64,000 nucleotides of DNA from assembly GCF_015751905.1 (NCBI RefSeq), contig NZ_JADOUF010000001.1, forward strand, positions 7,068,001 through 7,132,000. Reading direction: 5' to 3'. This document shows, piece after piece, positions 31,725 through 40,324 of this stretch (positions within the stretch are counted from its first letter, which is position 1; every line of letters starts with the position of its first letter). Made by a program: the position numbers and the translations under genes. Below the pieces are notes generated by a model, which made no database searches, had not been told where the DNA came from, and worked only from the letters and a program-made list of their open reading frames with translations. Origin of the DNA: Longispora fulva. GTDB lineage: Bacteria; Actinomycetota; Actinomycetes; Mycobacteriales; Micromonosporaceae.

Positions 31725-31765
31725 CGAGGCGCTGTCCCGGCGTGTTTGTCCGGGATAGCGCCTCG
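31725..31765 (+). terminator. terminator after ftsX
   Basis: The arms CGAGGCGCTGTCCCGG (31725-31740) and CCGGGATAGCGCCTCG (31750-31765) pair over 16 bp with one G-T pair around a 9-base loop. It lies 22 bp after the ftsX stop and separates ftsX from the M23 peptidase gene. Confidence 0.85.
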
Positions 31766-31816
31766 ATCCATGTCCATCTTGGTTAATCTGTCCCCACGCT
31801 ACGAAATGGGGCGGAT

Positions 31817-33052
31817 ATGTACCGATGGACACTGCTTGCTGTGTTTCTATTGGCTCTCACCGTTCTGTCGGCTCCCGCGCACGCCGATCCCGAAGCCGAC
31901 AAGCAGCGCGTCGACGCCCAGCTAGCCGAGACGAACTCGCTGCTGGAGGGCGCGACGGAGAAGGCCCGCGCCGCGGCGTTGTCCTACGCGACGGCCACCG
32001 CGGCCCTGCCCAACGCCACTGCCGCCGCCGCCACCGCCCGGGGGGTCGCCGCCGCCAGGTCCGCCGTCGCCGACCAGGCCCGGGCGGAGGCGGACAAGGC
32101 GCGCGGGGCGTTCGCGGTGGCCAGTGGCGAGTACACGGCGGCGGCCGGCCGGGTCGAGGAGGCCCGGGAGCTCAACGCCCGGTTCGCGGCCGGCGCGTAC
32201 GAGGGGGCCGGCCTGATGCAGATGAACGTCGTCCTCGCCTCGAAGTCGCCGACCGACCTCGCCGACAAGCTGACCTACCTGGACCAGGTGTCCCAGCACC
32301 GCGCCCGGAGCCTGGAGGACTACACCGCGGCGCGGCTGGCGTCGAAGGTGCTCCAGAACCGGGCCGACACGGCACGGGAGACCGCGGAGGGCACCGAGCG
32401 GGTGGCCAACGCGGCGCTGGAGGCCGCCCGGCAGGCCGAGGCCGAGGCCGTCGCCCTGGTCGCCGCCACGGTCCGGCTCGCCGAGCAGCAGAAGCAGGCG
32501 CTCGCGGCGGCGGAGGTCGAGAAGACCGAGACCCTGGCCCGGTACGCGGAGCTGGAGGCCGAGAGCGCCCGGATCGGGGCGGCCCTCCGCGCGATCCCGG
32601 CCCAGGCCCCCGAGCAGCCGGTGCTGTCCGGCTACCACGGCGGCTACTTCCCGATGCCGGTGCACGGCGCGTACAAGTCCTCCGACTTCGGCAGTCGGTA
32701 CGACCCGTACTACCACGTGTGGCAGCTGCACGCCGGGGTCGACCTGGCCGCCGACGGGGGCACCCCGATCTACGCCGTGGCTGACGGCCGGGTCGCTCAG
32801 GCCGGCTGGAACGGCGGCTACGGCAACTACACGTGCATCAACCACGGCCAGTACAACGGCGAGAGCATCGCCACCTGCTACGCCCACCAGTCGTCGATCG
32901 CCGTGGAGGCCGGCGACTACGTCCGGGCCGGCCAGATGATCGGCCGGATCGGGACCACGGGCGCGTCGACCGGCAACCACCTGCACTTCGAGGTCCGGCT
33001 GAACGGCACCCCGGTGCAGCCGCTGGACTTCCTGCCCGGCTGCCTCTGCTGA
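31817..33052 (+). CDS. secreted coiled-coil M23 (LytM) peptidoglycan endopeptidase
   Basis: A 411-residue exported protein. A signal peptide (about 1-23, LLALTVLSAPAHA) is followed by a long Ala/Glu/Arg-rich coiled coil (about 25-265) and a C-terminal LytM domain with the zinc residues in LHAGVDLAADGG and the GNHLHFEV motif. The architecture matches EnvC/RipC-like hydrolases controlled by FtsEX. Its position directly after ftsEX suggests that it is the hydrolase activated by this complex at the septum; this is inferred from family knowledge. Two Cys near the active domain (TCINHG, ATCYAHQ) may form a disulfide. Confidence 0.9.
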   Translation: MYRWTLLAVFLLALTVLSAPAHADPEADKQRVDAQLAETNSLLEGATEKARAAALSYATATAALPNATAAAATARGVAAARSAVADQARAEADKARGAFAVASGEYTAAAGRVEEARELNARFAAGAYEGAGLMQMNVVLASKSPTDLADKLTYLDQVSQHRARSLEDYTAARLASKVLQNRADTARETAEGTERVANAALEAARQAEAEAVALVAATVRLAEQQKQALAAAEVEKTETLARYAELEAESARIGAALRAIPAQAPEQPVLSGYHGGYFPMPVHGAYKSSDFGSRYDPYYHVWQLHAGVDLAADGGTPIYAVADGRVAQAGWNGGYGNYTCINHGQYNGESIATCYAHQSSIAVEAGDYVRAGQMIGRIGTTGASTGNHLHFEVRLNGTPVQPLDFLPGCLC

Positions 33053-33180
33053 TATCCGGTCGGCTCCCGGTCACCCAACGGCTACCATTGCTCGTCCGGG
33101 TCGCGCGGACCCGGCTCACGGCCGGACGCGCGCGCCGGTCCGGGGAGCCCCCGGGTCGGGGCGAATGGAGAGGTGGAGTT

Positions 33181-33660
33181 GTGCCGAGGGAGCAGGGCCG
33201 CAAGGTCGTCTCGACGAATCGCAAGGCCCGGCACGACTACACGATCATCGAGACGTTCGAAGCCGGGATGGCCCTGATGGGCACCGAGGTCAAGTCGCTG
33301 CGCCTGGGCCGTGCCTCGCTGGTCGACGCCTTCGCGCACTTCAACGGGCACGAGCTCTACCTGCACGGCCTGCACATCCCGGAGTATGTGATGGGCACGT
33401 GGACCAACCACACCCCCCGGCGGACCCGCAAGCTCCTCCTGCACAAGGCCGAGCTGCTCAAGCTGGAGCAGAAGAGCCGCGAGGGCGGCTTCACCATGGT
33501 GCCGCTGTCCCTGTTCTTCGAGAACGGCTGGTGCAAGCTCGAGCTGGCCCTGGCCAAGGGCAAGAAGTCCTACGACAAGCGCCAGGACATCGCCACCCGC
33601 GACGCCAACCGGGAGATCGCCCGCGTGATGGGCCGCAAGAACAAGGGCATGGACGATTAG
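33181..33660 (+). CDS. smpB: SmpB, tmRNA-binding protein
   Basis: A 159-residue OB-fold protein with KARHDYTIIETFEAGMALMGTEVKSLR at the N-terminus and the C-terminal tail KRQDIATRDANREIARVMGRKN that enters the mRNA channel. It delivers tmRNA to stalled ribosomes. The GTG at 33181 follows a GGTGGAG site. The tmRNA gene itself is 2.2 kb downstream at 35866, beyond two intervening genes. The stop codon overlaps the left arm of a nested repeat element. Confidence 0.97.
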   Translation: MPREQGRKVVSTNRKARHDYTIIETFEAGMALMGTEVKSLRLGRASLVDAFAHFNGHELYLHGLHIPEYVMGTWTNHTPRRTRKLLLHKAELLKLEQKSREGGFTMVPLSLFFENGWCKLELALAKGKKSYDKRQDIATRDANREIARVMGRKNKGMDD

Positions 33661-33821
33661 GGCCTGTCTCGAGGATCTTCGCCGGCCTGCGGCGGGCCCA
33701 GAGCCCGACCTGCGGCGCCGATGATGGGTCCGAATACAACACCGGTATTCGGACCCATCATCGGCTTGCATCTCGACCTCTGGACTCCGCCTCGGCTCGA
33801 CGAGACCCGCGAGACAGGCCC
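33660..33821. repeat. nested inverted-repeat element, copy B (core TACAACACCGGTA)
   Basis: The outer arms GGGCCTGTCTCG (33660-33671) and CGAGACAGGCCC (33810-33821) are perfect. The inner hairpin has 21-bp perfect arms (33717-33737 and 33745-33765) around the loop AACACCG, identical to the loop of the element at 24.7 kb. The element exactly fills the space between the smpB stop codon and the stop codon of the convergent globin gene. It may terminate both, but it is far larger than the other terminators here. Confidence 0.85.
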
Positions 33822-35066
33822 TCAATAGTAGGGATCGTGGTGCACCTGGCCGGGCGGGACGTCGAGTTCCGCCAGCCGGGTCAGCACCGCCCGGGTCATC
33901 TCCGGAGGTCCTGCCACGTAGATCTCGTGCCCGGCCAGGTCAGGGACCTGGTCGAGCAGCGCATCGGGTTCGCCGTCCACCACGGGCCGGATGTCGACGT
34001 GCCGGTGCCGGGCCGCGAGGTCGCCGAGCGCGTCCAGGTCGTAGAGGTCGTCGCGGTCCCGGCCGGCGAGCAGCAGCCGGATCACGGTGATCCCGGGCGT
34101 GCGGATCGCCTCCTGCAGCAGCGCCTTGATCGGTGCGAGCCCGGTGCCGCCGGCCACCAGCAGCAGCTTCGCGCGCGGATCCGCCGGCAGGGTCAGGTCG
34201 CCGAGCGGCGGGCCGAGGCGGAGGGTGTCGCCAACGGCCGTGCGGTGCACCAGCACCTCGCTCAGGCCGCCCGGTTCCAGCGCCCGGACGTGCAGCTCCA
34301 GCAGGTTGCCGGCCCCGGGCCGGGTGGCCAGGGAGTACGGCTTCCACAGCCGGGCCAGCCGCGAGGACTCGACCGTGGTGTACTGCCCCGCCGTGTACCG
34401 GTACGGCGCGGCCGGCCGGAGCCCGAGCACCGCGAGATCGGGCCGGCGCAGCTCGTGCGCGACGACCGTGGCGTACCAGTAGGGCGGCTCGTCGTCCGCG
34501 GAGTCCGCCGCCTCGGTCATCACCGTCATCGCGTACGTGTACAGCCGCAGCCACGCCGCCTCGGTCGCCGCGTCCCACCCGGTACCGGAGAAGTGCGCGA
34601 GCGCGGCGATCAGCGTCTCGCCGACCCCGGCGTAGTGCGCCGTCCGCACCCCGTACTTGCGATGGTCCCGGCCGAGCCGGGTCAGCCGGGGGCCGAGGAT
34701 GTCCGGCCGGTCGCAGTCGGCGACGAGGCCGAGCAGGGCGGCCAGCAGCCGGTCGTGCTGGTCGGCCATGTCGGCGGGGAACAGCCCGCGCAGGTAGGGC
34801 CGGGTGGCGAACAGCCGGGTGTAGAACCAGGCGACGAGTTCGGCGGCGCGCGGCGCGACCCTGGCCACGCTGGCCTCCAGCAGCGCCCGTTGTCCGCTGT
34901 CGACGGCTCCGGCAAGCGTCCCTGCACCGGTCGCGGCCCCCGACGCGGCCCCTGACCGGGCCCTGGAACCGAAACCGGAACCGATCCCGGTCGCGAGCTG
35001 ACCGGCGAGCCCCCGGCGCACGTGCACCGCGTTCCGCAGGACCAGCAGCTGGTCGTATTCCTCCAT
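33822..35066 (-). CDS. flavohaemoglobin-like oxidoreductase
   Basis: A 414-residue protein. An N-terminal region of about 55 residues with a Gly/Ala/Ser-rich low-complexity stretch (GSGFGSRARSGAASGAATGAG) precedes a globin domain (about 58-190) with LGRDHRKYGVRTAHYAGVGETL, which contains the expected proximal His. A ferredoxin reductase-type module follows, with the FAD motif KPYSLATRP and the NAD motif LLVAGGTGLAPIKALL. Flavohaemoglobins turn NO to nitrate with NAD(P)H and O2. The low-complexity insert may vary in length. It is convergent with smpB. Confidence 0.87.
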   Translation of the reverse strand: MEEYDQLLVLRNAVHVRRGLAGQLATGIGSGFGSRARSGAASGAATGAGTLAGAVDSGQRALLEASVARVAPRAAELVAWFYTRLFATRPYLRGLFPADMADQHDRLLAALLGLVADCDRPDILGPRLTRLGRDHRKYGVRTAHYAGVGETLIAALAHFSGTGWDAATEAAWLRLYTYAMTVMTEAADSADDEPPYWYATVVAHELRRPDLAVLGLRPAAPYRYTAGQYTTVESSRLARLWKPYSLATRPGAGNLLELHVRALEPGGLSEVLVHRTAVGDTLRLGPPLGDLTLPADPRAKLLLVAGGTGLAPIKALLQEAIRTPGITVIRLLLAGRDRDDLYDLDALGDLAARHRHVDIRPVVDGEPDALLDQVPDLAGHEIYVAGPPEMTRAVLTRLAELDVPPGQVHHDPYY

Positions 35067-35241
35067 GCCCGCACCTCCCCGGGCCGGAACACTAGGGATC
35101 GCGCGCGCCGCAGGGCCAGCCGGAAACCGACACCGTGTCGACTGTCACGTGAATGTAAGCGTCCGGTCAGGACAAGACCGGCAAGTCCGTCGCTCGCACA
35201 CCTGGCCGGCGGGACCTTGACGGGACCGTTAGGTTCCTTGC

Positions 35242-35832
35242 GTGGGTCGTCACATCCGCCACTCAGGGCGGTCCCGTCTGATGGGCGCGCTCGTCACCGC
35301 CACCGGTGTGCTCAGCGTGATCGCGCTCGTCTTCCTCGGCGTGCGCGCCGACCCCGCCCCCGGTGGCCTCGCGCCGACCGCGACCGCGAGTGCGGCTCCG
35401 GAGGCCAGCGACGTCGCGGAGCTCGGCACTCAGCCGGTCGGCGTGCTGAGCGCCAAGCCCAAGGCCTCGCCGACGCCCACGTCCCCGGTGGCGCCACCGT
35501 CCGCGAGCCCGTCCAGGACGCCGGAGCGGGTGACGGTGCTGGTCGCGGTCTACCGGGAGGAGACCAGGTGGACCGGCGGCTACTCCGGGACCGTGACGAT
35601 CACGAACAGAGGTACGGCGACGATCGCGGGCTGGCGGCTGGTGCTCACCGTGCCGGCCGGTCACGACGTCTGGGACGTGTCGGGCGCGGTGGCGGACACC
35701 AGGGGCCGGACCGTGACACTGACCCCGGAATCGTGGACGTCGAAGATCAACGCGGGCAAGTCGGTGTCGGTCCGGTTGACCGTGCGGGGCGGGTCCGGCG
35801 CGCCGTCGGTAACCGAGGTGACAGCGGGTTGA
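35242..35832 (+). CDS. secreted cellulose-binding (CBM2-like) domain protein
   Basis: A 196-residue exported protein. A hydrophobic segment (about 14-36, LMGALVTATGVLSVIALVFLG) acts as signal or anchor. A Pro/Ser/Thr-rich linker (about 65-95) leads to a beta-sandwich of CBM2 type with YSGTVTITNRGTATIAGWRLVLTV and Trp residues (WTGGY, GWRL, VWDVSG) that usually stack on glucan. No catalytic domain is present, so it may be a cell-surface or secreted polysaccharide-binding protein. GTG at 35242. Confidence 0.7.
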   Translation: MGRHIRHSGRSRLMGALVTATGVLSVIALVFLGVRADPAPGGLAPTATASAAPEASDVAELGTQPVGVLSAKPKASPTPTSPVAPPSASPSRTPERVTVLVAVYREETRWTGGYSGTVTITNRGTATIAGWRLVLTVPAGHDVWDVSGAVADTRGRTVTLTPESWTSKINAGKSVSVRLTVRGGSGAPSVTEVTAG

Positions 35833-35865
35833 TCGCCGCGCTAGGCTGGTGGCACAACACCATAA

Positions 35866-36234
35866 GGGGATGACTGGTTTCGACTTCGTTCGTTGAGTCA
35901 GGGGAAGCGAGTCGAGATAGCCGACGTCAGCTCGTTAATCGTCGTCGGAAAACAATAAGCGCCAACAACATGCGCTCGAACTACGCTCTCGCTGCCTAAG
36001 CGTTAGCTAGTTCTGTCAGCCCGGGTTCGCCTTCGGCCCGGTTCCTGGCATCAGCTAGAAGGCTTACCAACCGAGCCCGGTGACGGGGCTCATGCGGGAA
36101 ATCAAACAGTTACTGGGCCTGTCGTACCAACTCGCTCACGAGATTGGTAGGGCCAAGTAGGGACACAGTGAGCTGCACTCGGAGAAGCCCTGGTTATACG
36201 ACGGAGGACCCGGGTTCGATTCCCGGCATCTCCA
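35866..36234 (+). ncRNA. ssrA: tmRNA
   Basis: The 5' end GGGGATGACTGGTTTCGAC and the 3' end with T-loop GGGTTCGATTCCC and CATCTCC pair to form the tRNA-like acceptor (GGGGATG with CATCTCC, one G-U). The tag ORF runs from GCC at 35961 to the TAA at 35997 and encodes ANNMRSNYALAA, ending in the ALAA degradation signal. GC-rich pseudoknot-like hairpins (GCCCGGGTTCGCCTTCGGCCCGGTTC, split by loops) follow. Length about 369 nt. The CCA end is not encoded: the discriminator A is followed by CGA. It works with SmpB to free stalled ribosomes. Confidence 0.96.
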
Positions 36235-36254
36235 CGAGACCGCTTCGGCGGCCT

Positions 36255-36302
36255 GAAAAAGCGCGGCGCGCACCCCTCTTAAGGGCTGCAGCCGCGCTTT
36301 TC
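36255..36302 (+). terminator. terminator after ssrA
   Basis: GAAAAAGCGCGGC at 36255-36267 pairs with GCCGCGCTTTTC at 36291-36302, with a secondary CCCCTCTTAAGGGC hairpin in the loop. The T-rich right arm fits a rho-independent terminator for the tmRNA. Confidence 0.8.
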
Positions 36303-36412
36303 GTGCTCTTGATCCCATATGCGTAGTTAAGTGTCAGACTTCGATGGATTCTGGACACTGGGCGATCGTTCCGTCACTCTTGGTGAATGCTTTCGTCGCG
36401 AGGAGGTGTGCG

Positions 36413-36805
36413 ATGGCCGTAATCACACGTGATACGGGGGTGCTGGAGACTGCTCAGGCGCTGGAGGGGGCCGTCGTCGGCCGCGCGCCCGTCGAGCAGC
36501 TGCACCAGATTCTCAGCCACCTGCGCGTGACCCTGGCCGCGCACCCGGACTCCTCCGAGACCGGCCCGTACGCGGAGATCCTCACGGCCGCCCCGCACCT
36601 CACCCGCCGGGTCCGGGTGCTCGTCGGTGAGCACGACCGGCTCGCCCTCGCGATCGACGGCCTGTTCGAGCGGCTGGAGGCCGGCCCCGGGCGCCGGTTC
36701 GCCAAGGAGGTCGCCGAGCTGCTCCGGCTCCTGCGCGCGCACCAGCGGCGCGGCGCGCAACTGCTGCACGAGGCGTACACAGTAGATCTTGGTGGCGAGA
36801 CCTAG
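36413..36805 (+). CDS. small helical protein of unknown function
   Basis: A 130-residue, mostly alpha-helical cytosolic protein with a hemerythrin-like feel (EQLHQILSHLRVTLAAH ... VRVLVGEHDRLALAIDGLFERLE ... LLRLLRAHQRRGAQLLHEAY). The His and Glu positions HQ, EHD, HQR and HEAY could coordinate iron, but the full hemerythrin motif is not clearly present. The ATG at 36413 has AGGAGG 6 bases upstream, so expression is likely. It lies between ssrA and a two-component system. Family not assigned. Confidence 0.7.
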   Translation: MAVITRDTGVLETAQALEGAVVGRAPVEQLHQILSHLRVTLAAHPDSSETGPYAEILTAAPHLTRRVRVLVGEHDRLALAIDGLFERLEAGPGRRFAKEVAELLRLLRAHQRRGAQLLHEAYTVDLGGET

Positions 36806-36910
36806 CGTCGGGCATCCGCCCGAAGAGCCCGACATCCACCCATTGTTGGCGACTGTTACGGTCCACGAACGCCGTCGGCGAAACTGCCGGGGACGAAATA
36901 GGCTGGGACG

Positions 36911-37591
36911 ATGAGAGTGCTCGTCGTCGACGACGACCCGACGGTCAGCGACGTCGTCCGCCGGTATCTGGAACGCGCCGGCATCGAGGTCACCCTGGCC
37001 CCCGACGGGTCCACCGGGCTCGCGGCGGCGAAGCGGATCCGCCCCGACCTGGTCGTCCTCGACCTGATGCTGCCCGGGATGGACGGCATCGAGGTGGCCC
37101 GCCGGCTCCGGCGCGACGGCGACGTGCCCATCGTGATGCTCACGGCCCTCGGTGAGGAGTCCGACCGGATCCTCGGCCTGACCACCGGCGCCGACGACTA
37201 CGTGACCAAGCCGTTCTCGCCCCGTGAGCTGGTCCTGCGGGTCCAGTCGGTGCTCCGGCGGACCTCGCCCACCGAGGTGCTGCCCGAGACCCTCACCCAC
37301 GACACGCTCGTGGTGGACGTGGCGGGGCGCGAGGCCCGGCTCGACGGCAAGGAGCTGCCGCTGACAGTGCGGGAGTTCGACCTGCTGGTGTTCCTGATGC
37401 GCAACCCCGGGCGGGCGTACCGGCGGTCGGAGCTGCTCGAGAGCGTGTGGGGCTGGACGTTCGGGGACCAGTCGACGGTGACGGTGCACGTCCGGCGGCT
37501 CCGGGAGAAGATCGAGTACGACGCGGCCGAGCCGGTCCTGATCCAGACCGTGTGGGGCGTCGGGTACCGCTGGGGGCCGGCCAATGGGTGA
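36911..37591 (+). CDS. OmpR-family response regulator
   Basis: A 226-residue response regulator. The receiver has the acidic VVDDDP, phospho-acceptor Asp51 in VVLDLMLPG, MLTALG and VTKPFSP. The winged-helix output domain ends TVTVHVRRLREKIEYDAAEPVLIQTVWGVGYRWG. It overlaps the histidine kinase gene by 8 bp, so the two form an operon and a cognate pair. The signal and targets are unknown. Confidence 0.93.
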   Translation: MRVLVVDDDPTVSDVVRRYLERAGIEVTLAPDGSTGLAAAKRIRPDLVVLDLMLPGMDGIEVARRLRRDGDVPIVMLTALGEESDRILGLTTGADDYVTKPFSPRELVLRVQSVLRRTSPTEVLPETLTHDTLVVDVAGREARLDGKELPLTVREFDLLVFLMRNPGRAYRRSELLESVWGWTFGDQSTVTVHVRRLREKIEYDAAEPVLIQTVWGVGYRWGPANG

Positions 37592-38585
37592 CATCCTCGG
37601 GGTCATGGCGCTCGCGCTCGGCTGCTCGCTCGCCGTCGCGGTGCCGGGCGCGTACGTGCTCAGCAGGCTGCGCCGCCGGGCCATCGCCCTGCACGTCGGG
37701 GCGCTGGTCGGGGTGGCCGTCGCCGCCGTCGCCGTGGGGATCGTGGGCGCGGCGCTGGCCATGTTCATCAGTACCCACGACCTGACGGTGCTGCTCGTCG
37801 TCGTCGCCACGTCCGGGCTGGTCAGCGTGGGCGTGGCCCTGTGGCTCGGCCGGCGGTTCGCCGCCGACGCGATGTGGGCAGCCGAGGCGGAGAGCACCCG
37901 GCGCGAGCTCGTCGCGTGGGTCAGCCACGACCTGCGTACCCCGCTCGCCGGGCTGCGGGCCATGGCCGAGGCGTTGGAGGACGGGGTGGTGGACGATCCG
38001 GAGACGGTCGCGGAGTACCACTCTCGGATCCGGGTCGAGACCGACCGGATGACCGGCCTCGTCGACGACCTGTTCGAGCTGTCCCGGATCAACGCCGGAG
38101 CGCTCCGGCTGACCCTGGCCAGCGTGGCGCTCGGCGACGTGGTGTCCGACGCGCTCGCCGGGGCCGCGCCGATCGCCGGCGCGCGGCACGTCCGGCTCGT
38201 CGCGACCGACGGGGACTGGCCGGCCGTGCTCGGCAGCGAACCGGAACTGTCCCGGGTGGTGGGGAATCTGCTGGTCAACGCGATCCGGCACACGCCGGCC
38301 GACGGCTCGGTGACCGTGACCGGCGGGCGGGACGCCGAGGGGGCGTGGCTGGCGGTGACCGACTGCTGCGGCGGGATCCCGGTGGACGATCTGCCCCGGG
38401 TGTTCGACGTGGCGTTCCGGGGGGAGCCGGCCCGGACGCCGGCCGCGGCGGGGCCCGGGTTGGGGAGTTCGGCGGGGCTGGGGTTGGCGATCGTGCGGGG
38501 GCTGGTGGAGGCCCAGCACGGTCGGGTCGAGGTGGAGAACGTGTCCGGCGGGTGCCGGTTCGAGGTCCGCCTCGCCGCGTCCTGA
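37584..38585 (+). CDS. sensor histidine kinase
   Basis: A 333-residue membrane kinase with about three N-terminal transmembrane helices (about 3-25, 38-62, 68-88) and almost no extracellular domain, which suggests it senses within the membrane. His115 lies in WVSHDLRTPLAGLRA. The ATPase domain has the N box NLLVNAIRHTP, a G1-like DCCGGIP where DNGPGIP is usual, and the G2 box SSAGLGLAIVRGL. The two Cys in the G1 region are atypical. It is coupled to the response regulator by an 8-bp overlap. Confidence 0.9.
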   Translation: MGDILGVMALALGCSLAVAVPGAYVLSRLRRRAIALHVGALVGVAVAAVAVGIVGAALAMFISTHDLTVLLVVVATSGLVSVGVALWLGRRFAADAMWAAEAESTRRELVAWVSHDLRTPLAGLRAMAEALEDGVVDDPETVAEYHSRIRVETDRMTGLVDDLFELSRINAGALRLTLASVALGDVVSDALAGAAPIAGARHVRLVATDGDWPAVLGSEPELSRVVGNLLVNAIRHTPADGSVTVTGGRDAEGAWLAVTDCCGGIPVDDLPRVFDVAFRGEPARTPAAAGPGLGSSAGLGLAIVRGLVEAQHGRVEVENVSGGCRFEVRLAAS

Positions 38586-38597
38586 CGCCGCCCTCGT

Positions 38598-39344
38598 TCA
38601 GGCGCAGGAGTGCTCCGGAGGGAGCGCCGCCACGGTCCGCAGGACCAGGGACTTCATCCGTTCCGTGTTCTCCGCGAACACCCGGAACACCTCCTCCATC
38701 GTCACGGCCTCGCCCGCCACCACCCCCGCGTCGTGGTCGGTGACCAGCGCGATCGAGGTGTAGCACAGCCCCAGCTCCCGGGCCAGGATCGCCTCGGGCA
38801 TGCCGGTCATGTTGATGATGGAGGCGCCCTGGGCCGCGTACCACTGGGACTCCGCGCGGGTGGAGAACCGGGGCCCCTCGATCACGACCATCGTGCCGCC
38901 GTCGACGATGTCCACCTCGGCGGAGTCGAGGACGGCTCTGCGGCCGGCCGGGCAGTACGGGTCGCCGAAGCTGGTGTGGTGCGCGCCCTCGTCGAAGAAG
39001 GTGCCCACTCGGCTTGTCGTGCGGTCGACCACCTGGTCGGGCAGGACGAACGTGCCCGGCCCGTGGTCCGGGCGCAGGCCGCCGACGGCGCACGGGGCGA
39101 GGATCTGGCGGACGCCCAGCTCGCGGAGGGCCCACAGGTTCGCCCGGTACGGGATCTTGTGCGGCGGGTACCGGTGATCCGTGCCGTGCCGGGGCAGGAA
39201 CGCGACGGTCCGGCCGGCGACCTTCCCGACGACGATCGGGTCGGACGGCGTGCCGTAGGGGGTGTCGAGGTCGTGCGGCGCGCCCTCGCCCTCGATGAGG
39301 GAGTACAGGCCGGAGCCGCCGATGACGGCGATGTCTGCGATCAC
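38598..39344 (-). CDS. mtnP: S-methyl-5'-thioadenosine/inosine phosphorylase-type enzyme
   Basis: A 248-residue purine nucleoside phosphorylase-superfamily enzyme. GGSGLY near the N-terminus binds phosphate, FLPRHGTDHRYPPHKIPYRAN is the typical family segment, and INMTGMPEAILARELGL contains the methionine-rich substrate site. It would cleave methylthioadenosine (or methylthioinosine) in methionine salvage and polyamine by-product clearance. The neighbouring metNIQ genes fit a methionine context. GTG start at 39344. Which purine it prefers cannot be told by eye. Confidence 0.88.
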   Translation of the reverse strand: MIADIAVIGGSGLYSLIEGEGAPHDLDTPYGTPSDPIVVGKVAGRTVAFLPRHGTDHRYPPHKIPYRANLWALRELGVRQILAPCAVGGLRPDHGPGTFVLPDQVVDRTTSRVGTFFDEGAHHTSFGDPYCPAGRRAVLDSAEVDIVDGGTMVVIEGPRFSTRAESQWYAAQGASIINMTGMPEAILARELGLCYTSIALVTDHDAGVVAGEAVTMEEVFRVFAENTERMKSLVLRTVAALPPEHSCA

Positions 39345-39358
39345 CGCCCCAATCTAGA

Positions 39359-39396
39359 GCAGTCGGCACGGGGCCCGAACTCCCCGTGCCGACTGC
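39359..39396 (-). terminator. terminator after metNIQ
   Basis: Perfect 15-bp arms GCAGTCGGCACGGGG (39359-39373) and CCCCGTGCCGACTGC (39382-39396) flank an 8-base loop. It is downstream of metQ on the minus strand and upstream of mtnP, so it isolates the two units. Confidence 0.85.
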
Positions 39397-39441
39397 TGAC
39401 CGCCCACGGCCATGGGCGGGTGACTCCGCTGGCGTACCCGT

Positions 39442-40239
39442 CTAGAAGGCCGCGATGACGGAACCCTGGTACTTGTCCTCGATGAACTTGCGCACCTCGG
39501 GCGAGTTGAGCAGCTTCGCGAGCTTCTGGATCTTCGGGTCGTTCTCCTTGCCGGCCTTGGCGACCAGCAGGTTCGCGTACGGGTTGTCCTTGCCCGACTC
39601 CAGCGCCAGCGCGTCCTTCGACGGCTTGAGCTTGGCCTCGATGGCGTAGTTGCCGTTGATCACCGCGAGGGACACGTCGTCGAGCGCGCGGGGCAGCTGG
39701 GCGGCTTCCAACGCCTTGAACCTGAGCTTCTTCGGGTTGGACGTGATGTCCTTCTCCGTGCTCGCGTCCGGCTTGACCTCGATCAGCCCGTTGGCGGCGA
39801 GCAGCTTGAGGGCCCGGCCGCCGTTCGTGTTGTCGCTGGGGATGGCCACCTCGGCGCCGTCGGGAAGATCCTTCAGAGCCTTGACCTTCTTCGAGTACGC
39901 GCCCAGCGGCTCGATGTGCACCGCGGTCACCGGGGTGAGCTTCACGCCCTTCTTGGCGGAGAAGTCGTCCAGGTACGGCTTGTGCTGGAAGAAGTTGGCG
40001 TCGATGTCGCCGGCGTCGAGGGCCACGTTCGGCTGGACGTAGTCGGTGAACTCCTTGACGGTGAGCTTCAGGCCCTCCTTGGGCGCGAGCTCCTTGGCGA
40101 CGTAGTTCAGGATCTCCGCGTGCGGCACCGGGGAGGCGCCGACGACGAGCTCGTCCTTGGTGTCACCGGAGGAGCAAGCTGCGAGCCCGACGGTCGCGAG
40201 GGTGGCGGCGAGGATGCCGGTGATGATGCGACGGGACAT
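39442..40239 (-). CDS. metQ: MetQ-type methionine-binding lipoprotein
   Basis: A 265-residue NlpA-family lipoprotein. The signal peptide ends in LAAC with lipidated Cys22. The mature protein has VGASPVPHAEILNYV, FTDYVQPNVALDAGDIDANFFQHKPYLDDF and the typical YAIEAKL segment. It captures D- or L-methionine at the outer face of the membrane for MetNI. It is last in the operon metN-metI-metQ, 85 bp after metI. Confidence 0.95.
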   Translation of the reverse strand: MSRRIITGILAATLATVGLAACSSGDTKDELVVGASPVPHAEILNYVAKELAPKEGLKLTVKEFTDYVQPNVALDAGDIDANFFQHKPYLDDFSAKKGVKLTPVTAVHIEPLGAYSKKVKALKDLPDGAEVAIPSDNTNGGRALKLLAANGLIEVKPDASTEKDITSNPKKLRFKALEAAQLPRALDDVSLAVINGNYAIEAKLKPSKDALALESGKDNPYANLLVAKAGKENDPKIQKLAKLLNSPEVRKFIEDKYQGSVIAAF

Positions 40240-40324
40240 TGCGTTCTCTCCTTGGTTGTTACTGGTGCTGACCGGTGAGGACCGGCAGCGGATCGCGGGC
40301 GGACCCGCGACGTCTCAGGGGCGC

